A stretch of DNA of 64,000 nucleotides from Fragum whitleyi (Eukaryota; Mollusca; Bivalvia; Cardiida; Cardiidae), in assembly GCA_948146395.1 (NCBI GenBank), contig OX411543.1, positions 57,093,689 to 57,157,688 on the forward strand, read 5' to 3'. The position numbers and the translations under genes are program-made. Below are positions 35,401-46,004 of the stretch, piece after piece; the stretch's first letter is position 1; every line of letters begins with the position of its first letter. Under the pieces are notes generated by a model. That model was not told where the DNA came from, did not search any database, and was given only the letters and a program-made list of their open reading frames with translations.

Positions 35401-38400
35401 TCACAGGAGTTTGCTACATATTCAGACTTTTTGTCAAAATATTATTAATATTTACTATTATTTCAGTCTCGTTTATACCCATATGACACAAAATCCGATT
35501 TTGAAACAATTGCCTATGTTTTGCATTCACCAATCGATATTTCTTAAAATATGTGAAATTCGCTGGTGAACTAGGTCAAAATTTTATGTTTCGTGGCTGA
35601 TACTTAAAATCTAAAATAGTGTGGCTAGTTGATTTGGGTCTGAATGTACAGTTAACAATATCGTGAAATTGGCAAGGTGAATGCTTTTGAAATGACTTTG
35701 GAATGAAATTGAATGTGTGTGTGGAGCGAGTTTTGAGCGAATTTACTTGAATGTAATCCACTTTCGCAAATTTTGTTAAGGATGAACAAAATTAGCAATA
35801 TTTATTACCCCCTTTTAATGAAATATGCATATAAGTTCTATGAATAGCTTTCTATTTCTTCAAGATCCTATCAGATGCTTGAAATTCGAATTATGTTAGT
35901 GAAATAGCGATTTTTTCGTAGCATTATCTATTTTGAATGACGTTGTTGATTCTATATTTTTCAGCGGGTTTGGAGCGATTTTGAATGGTTTGAGTGAGTG
36001 TTTGGAACAAATGAATGGAACGTTTCAAGCGAGCTATTTGGAATGGTTTTATCGAGATGAATGTCTATTTGACGATGTTGTTAACTGTAAAGCTGGAGTT
36101 AGTTCTTTCAAATTTTGAATGACCATTCCATGTAAAACCCGTTAGCTGTCTTTGATTGGAACTTTATGCTTTGGGCCGTTCCTTCTTAAGTAGAATGTCG
36201 ATTCCTTGTGACATCCGATAGGAAATCTTGAATTGAAAATATATGCTCGTTGCTGCTCATTCAAACCGAGAATATCGGTGTCATATAAAATCCGTTCGTT
36301 GATTTGTTGATATTGGTGGAATCTTGATGCTATGGTCCGATCTTTCAAATCTAGAATTGTGTAAGGAAGCCATTGTCGGTTAGGATTGAAACTTTATTCT
36401 CGTGGTCGACTTTTTATATGTCGAGTGTTTAATCTACCTGATTTGAATATGCTCTCGAGTAACTATTATAGGCTCAAATCGTACTAGTATTTTCAGTATT
36501 TGTTTCAGGAAATTGTCGGATAGTTCCTTTTCGAGTGCCCTGTCACTATAAAAAAGATACATTTGAAAAAAAGAATAAGTATTGCCATTTTGATAACTGC
36601 TTCCTACAAATTAACCAGAAAAAAAACAGATAAAAGTACATAGATCTTTTTAAACTGATGTAATAAAATATCGACAATTTCGATTTTAGAATGCCTCCGT
36701 TGAATTTCATTTTAAACTCGCCCATCCTATTTATTCAAATGCATTCCAAAAATCATTTAACAATCATCCAACTCGTCAGTTACATAATATTACTAACTGC
36801 ATTCATTTACGTAATTATCTCTTTTTCTACGTCGAATCAAGAAGGATTTACCCTAACAGTATGTAACTAATGCAGTAAATTTTATGTTATTGATTTTTAA
36901 CTCGAACTTTGACGCGAATTAAGTTACCGTGAAATATAATTATTAGAACGAAACCATTAAAACCTTTTATTTCATACCTAAACAATACACTCTAGCCAAT
37001 TTATTCGTGCAATTATTTGATCGATTTAAAATAAATGTTGATCGCCTTGAACAATTTCGAAATGTTTTCATATAATATCGAAACACTTTTGACCGAATTA
37101 AGTGAGTGTTTGGAATGAATGAATGGAGCGCTGAGTGAATGATTTAGAATAATTTTGATCGGAATGAGTGTCAATTTCACAAGGTATTCAACTGTATTCC
37201 TCTTTTCTTGGTAGTGCTTTCATACCTTGGGATAATCACTCTATCAATTTACTTCCATTTGAGTAAAACATTTTCCCTGTAACGAATTGTTTTCTCTGTT
37301 AATTTCAGGTTGTATGGAGGAAATGGATGGACGAGCACCCCCTGACTGTGGGTGAGGATACCTTCACCCCCTCAGGAGAGTACACGGTGGACCACGCCCA
37401 GATCTCAGACACGGAGAGCAAGTGGAATCTCCTCATAAAGAACGTCCAGCCCCGACACGAGGGTGTCTATGAATGCCAAATTAGTGCAAAAGGAATGTTT
37501 ACTCGCCTCATTAGTTTAAAAGTTATAAGTAAGTAGTTATGAAGCATGAATAATTTTCTTTTTTTTTGCGGTCAGGATTCGAAAATAATTGAATGCTTTT
37601 AGAAATTGTACCCAGCTTTGACCGCGAGTACACTTGAAAAGCGCGGTAACATTTCTGAATTGTTTCGCAAACTATTTCATTTTGAACATAAGGCTAACCG
37701 TATAATGAAACATTTTCTTTTGCATCAAAAGTTGGCAGATATACTGAATCAAGAGTGTAGAATCAGTTGCCTTTTGGGAATCCTACTTTGTTTGTTGAAT
37801 TTTTATTTCGCACTATTCTTTTGTTGTAGTTGTTGTTACCTAATTTGTCATATTTCTTGACCATAATAAGAATGTACATGTACAGTTGAGAACATCGTAA
37901 AATTGACAAGGTAAGTGATTAAGGAATGATTTAAGAAAGAGTGTGTGGAGCGATTTTTGAGTGAATTTAACGGGAGGTAATCCGATATCGCAAATTTTGA
38001 TCAGGATAATTAAAATTAGCGATATTCATTACTTCCCTTAAATAAAATATGCATATAAGTCATATACAAAGCTCCCTATTTCTCGAAGAAACTATGAGAA
38101 GCTAGCAATATGAATTATCTCAGTGAAATCGCGATTTCTTCTAGCATTATTTATTTTGAATGACGTTGTTGATTCTATATTTTTCACTGCGTTTGGAGCG
38201 TTTTTGAATAGAAAAAAGTGTTTGGGATGAATGAACGGAATTCTGAGAGAACGATTGTGAATGGTTTTGATCGAGATGAATGTCAATTTCACTATGTTGC
38301 TAAGTGTAGTAATGATCTGAATCAATAAATCGAAATTAAAATCCTTACAGTTTTCGTTCGTTTGTTTTGTGGGGAAAAAAATCAAACTTTTGTCAACAAA

Positions 38401-41400
38401 ATGGCGGCGATGGTGTTGGCGTGTTTGTTTGCGTAGGTTGAGTTTTGTTGTTTTCCTTGATTGCATAAATATTTATCTTGGTCACACCTTTATTGATCTT
38501 GAAGATATTTTAAGTTACGTCGGCGCGGCTTTTAACGAGGACTTTATAATACACATTCTACCAAGTCGGATAACTCTATAAGTGTTTTGTTCTAAGAATT
38601 TGGCCCATTTTTTCCACTTGGATATTTCATACTTTAAGGTCCTGAAGTTAAAGACAGCATGAAATTGACAACTTGAAAGTGAATGATTTTGGAATGATTC
38701 CGGAATGGATTTGAATGAGTGAGATGAGCAAGTTCTGATTGAAATTAGACGGCGCTAATACAATGTCGCTAATTTGCCTTGTCTTAAACAAAATAAGACA
38801 TTTTTAATGGTAAGATATACATGTAAGTTTTACAAATAGATTTTCATATCTTCACGAACATTTTGGGGGTTTCCAAAATTCAAGCAAATCGGTAAAATTA
38901 TGAAAGTATTGCGCGATTTCATAGACGTTGTTGATGTTTTGGAATGGTTTTGTGTTGTTTTTGAAATGTATGACAGAGTGTTTGTGACGAATGAATGGAT
39001 CGCTGATTGGTCGATTTGTAACGGTTTTGATCGGCGATAGTGTCAAATTGACGAAATCACTAACGACTCCCTTGTGCAACAGCCTTATTTTTATGCCTTT
39101 ATCTTCTGTTATGATAAATCTTAAAAATGTAATTTTCTCATCTCATTTGGAACTTATTTTCCAAAACAAAATCAGATTCAGTATTATAACTACATCAAAG
39201 CACAGTGATCAATATCCTAGCTGACATGTTACGTTAACATCTTCAGAATATAAAAGACACCCTAATTTAATCTTTGATTCTGTTTTTCAGATGAACCGTT
39301 GGATAGAAAGCCCCGTAAGTTAATTATTTTTTCTTCCTTTTCTTTCATGTTGGATGATTAAAGTTATTCCGTGGAAGTTTTCCCATTTCAAATCATGTAA
39401 TTTTATCATCAGAATGAGAATTAAAAGTGGCCGTTTTGTGTGATGCATCCTACAAAATGTCTTGTTTGATGCCAGCTCACCGTATTTCTGTTGTGTAAAA
39501 AAAATTCGCTGCAATTTATAATTCACGACTATTAATAAAAACAATATCATTAGTAATAACAATAACATCAACAACAACGACGACGAAAAAAAAAAAAACG
39601 ATTACAGTGACTTGGTGGTTGTCACAAGCACAACTGAGTCGTGCCTACAAGAATTCGCCCCGTCTAATTTTAACATGTGGCATAGACCTTATAACAACCT
39701 TAAAAGTTCCTTCAAATAGCACATATTCTTATGACTGATAACAATTGCACCATTTTTAAAAATCAATCCATAAATGTAGGAAATGTGCTCCTGACAAGAT
39801 CATGTTCAAAAAACATTTTTTATGGTTGTTATTTTGAAGCCCATTCCATGGGAGAGAAATTGTCGGGACAAAATCAGATAGTCGGACGGAAAGACGGACA
39901 GACGGACACACCCTCGAAGGCCCTTAATTGACACATCTATGTCTCGCCCACCGCATGCGGGCTTGAAAATAAGTGATTTGTGAAATGTCAATACGGTCAT
40001 TTTCTTGCATGATTGTAAAGTCTTTTCTAATACGGGCGTTTATTTGAAGCTTAGATCGCCCTGAAATCATTTTTGTCCATTTAGGCCATTATAATTTGAA
40101 GGTAAAAGAATTAAAATGTCTAGATTGTCAAATTCGTTTGGCGCGAACAAACTATTTTTGTTTTTCATTATTTGATTGTTTTACGTTACACTTTTATCTT
40201 TAGATAAAACATAATCATAGTTGATTAGTTATTTTCCCTACAAGTTAGTTCTGTTGGTTTCTGTCATTGTTTTAAACATGGTCGCCATCGCGATCACGAG
40301 GTCCAGTGTTCAGGTTAGATTCTCAGGAGCCGCGATCGATCTAAGACATTTCATTGACCTACAAATACATATCAACATCGAATAATAATAAGCTTTCCCG
40401 GAAGTAGAACAGGGAGAAAATCTCTGTTTTTTGGGGTTTTTTTTTTCACCAAACAATGATTAATACATGTACGAGTGGTGTTCTAGAAGTTCGTGGACTA
40501 ACGCCATATCTCAAAGACCGCTGATCGTATGAAAATACAGATTATATCATTTTATTGAGCTTTCTTTTGTCTGCTCACTTATAAAATTTAGAATAAGTAC
40601 GCTAAACAGATGTCGTGATATGTACGTCCAAAGACATACACTATGCACCAAGCGGCGCACACCGCGAGTTTCTGACGTACGTCGTTGACTTCGATATATT
40701 CAGAACTTATACTGTATTTGGGATTTATTCAGTAAGATCATTTCAAATTTCGATTAACTACAGATGATGTCCTAATGCACCATTATATCATCAATTTTCA
40801 GGTTACAGGGCTTTAACATTCACTACAGTTAAGTGTCATGTGACATGATATTATGTCTCGTAATTCAGTAACTTTTTTTTTCAAACAGTTGATACTTGTC
40901 CTCCATTCAATGCCAAAAATAATGTTTCCTTGCATTTGAAATTTTTACAGTTGCTTGTTTTCGATGCTTTATTGTGAAAATAATGTTGATGTGGCTCTTT
41001 TCTAGGTGTCGGTGAAAATCCTTTCGATCACCTGCTCTCATTGAGTATCACTTTCTGTAACAGAAGACAATCCGACGTTTTCTTTCTGACGTCCTGGTGG
41101 CTGGCTTTTATTTACCACCTTTGTTGATCTATGTCTTTAAAACTTATAATGAAACGTGTTTCAACCGATAAACTAATCTGGAAATACAAGTTGTCTTTAA
41201 AGATTTTACATGCCAGAATCTAAGAACTGTTTTTGAGTGGAAGGCAATATAATGAGCGCTACAGCCACAGAATGTGAAAGCGTTTAACATGAAAATTCTG
41301 CATTGCGCCGCTTGACGTTATGTGTGCTTCCATGGCAACGCCTGTTGAACGCGTTATATGAATTAATGGGATAAAAATGTTATAAATTAAATCCTAAATG

Positions 41401-44400
41401 TTTGACGTTCATCATATGCTGATTTCAATGATTTCTGATGAACAGTCTTCGAGATATAAAGAAAGTCCACGAACTTTTGGAACACCCCTCGTACATATAT
41501 AGATTCATTGTGTGAAGTAAATCGTGTAGTCTCTTAATACTTTTGCCAGTACCGTCACCAGGCCTGCGTTCAGGATTACTATTAGCAAATTTTACCCCGC
41601 TTTGCACGTGTACTTGCGTGCATAGCGGGATAGTTTGGCAAACAATTTGCACCGTGTTTTGTCATCTTAAATGCATAGCAGGTCAAACATGACTGTTACG
41701 CTGTTCAAGCGGCTATGACGTCTGCTATATAGAAATCAGAAATGATTATAAAACAACAGGTTTTTTTATAATTTTATATTATATATACCTGTACATGAAT
41801 TATTATGAATTCTTCCAAAAAACCGTGAATCGGAGTAAATGCATGTAAAGATTTTTCTTCCTCATTTAATCAAATTGTAAAAAATCCCAATTTCATTTTT
41901 TTTAGCTTTCATAATACATCGATAAACATATGAAAAGCTTTCGACACAGAAAAAAACCTAGATAGAGTTTTATCGTAATAAATCAAACATGAGGGACTGT
42001 GTTTTACGCCTGTTTTGTATAAACGCAACTTTGAAGACAAAGCGGTAATCTAGTTTCGCCCAAAGCATGCAGCGCTGCTGATAATATATCAAAAGAACCT
42101 TCCGATTAACCATGCGCAAAGTACTCACTCATTATTTGACACTACCTTTAATCTTCTGGATGAAAGTCATTCATTACCTGCATGTAAATATGTATATATA
42201 TAAATACATACTAAGTGTGTTCATTGTATGAAAAAAAATATCTAACGAGGTTTGGGGTAATTGATAATTGTCGAGGCCCTACCCGATTCACCTATGGTAA
42301 TGGACTCGACGACTACATCAGAGCTCAGTTTTGAAAATACACCTATACATTTTACACTTATATCAGCAATCTAAGAGAATGTATATTTATTTAGGTTGTT
42401 TACATGTATCATTTAAACACAAGGACCCAAAAGAATAACAAAAGTTACGTTGTTACCTCGTGGTTGACCATAAAAATATACATAGGATATTGAATGAGTG
42501 GTCATGGAATACCGAATTTATTAAACGAGTCATCTATAATTAGATAAAAACGAGGCTAGATGACGAGTTTAATAAATTCTGTATTTGATAAGCACACATT
42601 AGGTATTCTATTTCTAATATGACTTGAATTTTGGTGATATAAAACGATAAATATACGAAATTTATCGATTCATGTTATTCCGCGTAACATGTAACGCCGT
42701 TTGCAAAATGACGTCAGCAGATACATTATGACGTCATTTCCTAACAAAACTATAACCTTGTTCTTCTTTCTTAGCTCATTTTCATAATTTTTCCACCTGT
42801 GTTATAACACCTATGAAATATCAAATATATTCAACTGGATTATCTCACTCCGGCGACGTATGCCATATTATAAAATGGTTAACTCTGAGGTTGACACTAG
42901 ACTTTGTTTATTAAGTTGGGCCTTAGGCCACAGTTTAACAACAACAACAACAACAGAAAACAAGTTCAACCTACCCACGCATGAAGAAAGACTACCATAT
43001 CCAACATATGATTCTCCTATCATTTGTTTTTCCAGAATTGGTGATTTCCGGAACGGAGTATGTGAACCAATACAAAGACATTCGATTAAAGTGTAATGCT
43101 ACTGGAATGAAACGGGCACCTGACGGCATAGACTGGTTCTTTAATGGGAATAGAATACATATGTCAAATCCCCGTTGGTATAACAGGATAGAGATTTTAA
43201 ATCAGAGACCCGTCCCGGGTAGATCGTATATTAGTGAACTTATCATTCATCATAGTACTGTGGAAGACATGGGAAATTATGTGTGTAGGAGTACTGACCT
43301 CAATGTTAATAGTATAAAAGTTCATATTTTAAATGGTAAGTAATGAAATCTGTGACGACATTTTTTCTTGGAAATTCATCTGTAACATTTGCTTAGGATT
43401 CAAATGTACATGACTCTGCAGCTTTTTAGTGTGTTTTTCTTTTTATTAGGTGTCAATTAAATCAGAAAGGACCAGGATATTGGCTGTGAGTGACCTTTCA
43501 GTCCAGATACATATATAAACACATTTTATTTTGGTCGCGGTCTCATACTTGACTCACACATGTCTTTGTATAGTCTCTTCGTTCCGGTGTTAAAATTTGG
43601 AAAATCGGAAAGAAGATCTGCGATATTTTAACACATGCGAGTCTTCACTAACAGACTAATTTGTTGCATTATCCTTAACAAAAGCTCACTTTCCTTTTTT
43701 AAACAAAAAAAAGTTATATCGAGTTGTTTAGCTATCCGATACATGTAGACTACATGTATGAGCATGTTCCCTTTACAAAATTCTTTGTTACCTACTTTTA
43801 GTGACTGTAAATAACGTTTAATACTCCGTTTGACATCTGGGTATTTCTGTTCATTACTATCTCTCCCATAATCTTTGCTAATTTACTTTACAACAAACTA
43901 TTTCGCTTTTTTAATCTTTTTAATAGTTTGGTTTTATATTCTCTCTTGGAGTGGAGTGCATCCAGACCCTTATGTAGAAATGCGTAACTACAGGTACATA
44001 ATAACGTAAAAGGTTCTAAAATAATAAGTCTTTCATATAGTCCGTTTGACTTCTATATGGACCAACATTTCGCCGAAAATCTCAGAAATTAAATTATAAA
44101 ACGCATATTTTTCTTGTCATATCATTTTTTACAGCTAATACCATGACGAATTCTGTTTTTCAGAATTTTTTGATATAAAATAATGATTTTGTCCGTCCGT
44201 CTACATGTTAACTTTCAGCATTTCATACCTACTTGTTACTGTATTAAACGGAACAGCGAATTGTATAACCAAAAATAGTACTGATTTGCATAGGGGCCGA
44301 GTCAAAAGAGTAAATTTTTAAGTGAATTGTATTACTATAAAATCGAGTTTTTCAATATAATTAAGCTTGTCGAAGATTTTTGCTACCGTTGGATATCAAA

Positions 44401-45857
44401 TCTGTGTATATTCTCTCTTTCTTCAGAAACTGTTTGACCAGATAATTGATTATTGTTTTTATTTATTCTGAGATGAACCCTATATTTACATGTTAAGACC
44501 AATCAAAAAGCATTATTAAACGAAGTAGTTGGGAATTTCACGAGGAAAACTTGATGAAAAGGCGAGTACTAACGGTAAAAATCACGTGCTATTTAAGTTT
44601 AAGATGACATGACCGTCGATATGCTAATTAGCATGTCCAAATATAGAATAATGGACATTTCATCTGTCAAAAGTTTAGTATAAAACCACGTGTTTTTACT
44701 ATATATGTTGACATTTTCCTACTATTGAACAGCCTCCATCACCCCTCGTGTTTAAGAACGGATAATGCGAAAATATTAACATTAACTAGATAGACAAAAT
44801 CATTATTTTGAAATCATTTTATTTTCAAAAAATATTTTTCGGGATGGTATTAAGCTGAAATTAAGATTTTACTACAAACAAATCCTTAATTCAAACGCAA
44901 TTTTATGTAATTGATGAAAAGGTTGGTCCATATAGAAGTCAAACGGACTATACATGCATCAAATAAGACGATATTGGAAAATGAACTTGATTTGTTTAAT
45001 TCATGTAAATTTTCTTCTACGATAATGAATGATTTGTTCCACATGTACATGTACTTGCATCATACCAATAGAATAAGCATCTAGTATGCTTTACGTATCC
45101 AGCTGAATTAATTGACATCATTAACGTAAATAAATGATTGAATGCGGTAATTGGTGCAACATACTCAAGGTGATTAGTTTGTAAACGGTAAGCTCTCTTA
45201 AATGCACTAATGCCCGAATTAATGCATCAATAAGATACAGATGTATATTCTCATTATTACGAGTGGCTATATAATTTGAGCATGTACTCGTAAATTTACA
45301 TGTTCTTGTACAAGTGTGTGAACCATGCTAAAAGATGAAAACATTATTTATAGGTGACATCAAAGGACGGTCCTTTTATATGTTCTTGAGATAATGCCCA
45401 TTCTGGCCCATATGGACTTTTATCAAGGCACCCTCAACATGAATAGAAACACATATGGTAATATTTTAACATCTTTCATATTTTGTTCAGGGTAGCATGT
45501 GATGGTCTCCTACATATTTTATTAATGTCATATGGAATCATATGAGTTTTCCTTCTCTCAATTTTGTCATTATTTCATAAAACGATATATTATTTTTTTC
45601 AGCAACCAGAGAAAAACCGCTTGTGCCTCGAGGTAGGTTTATAGCATCATTGGTAACATCACTTTTAAATTCTTTTACTTTATTAACGGTACAACCTGAA
45701 TTGATTTCAATTTCTGCATTGGCAGTTAAAATGCGCATTTTCTTTAACAGTTCGTTCAACCTCATTCCAAGGTGAAATTAGATATTAGTAAAAATGCGAG
45801 AGAGGGATTGAAAGTGATAGAGAAAGAAAGAATGGGAGACAGAAGGAGAGAGAGAGT

Positions 45858-45915
<58 letters not shown>

Positions 45916-45916
45916 A

Positions 45917-46004
<88 letters not shown>

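Noticed and set aside
38092..38466. 124-codon reverse frame overlapping the gene region
   Set aside because: It covers a family A element and shows family A words in translation; similar frames appear over other copies.
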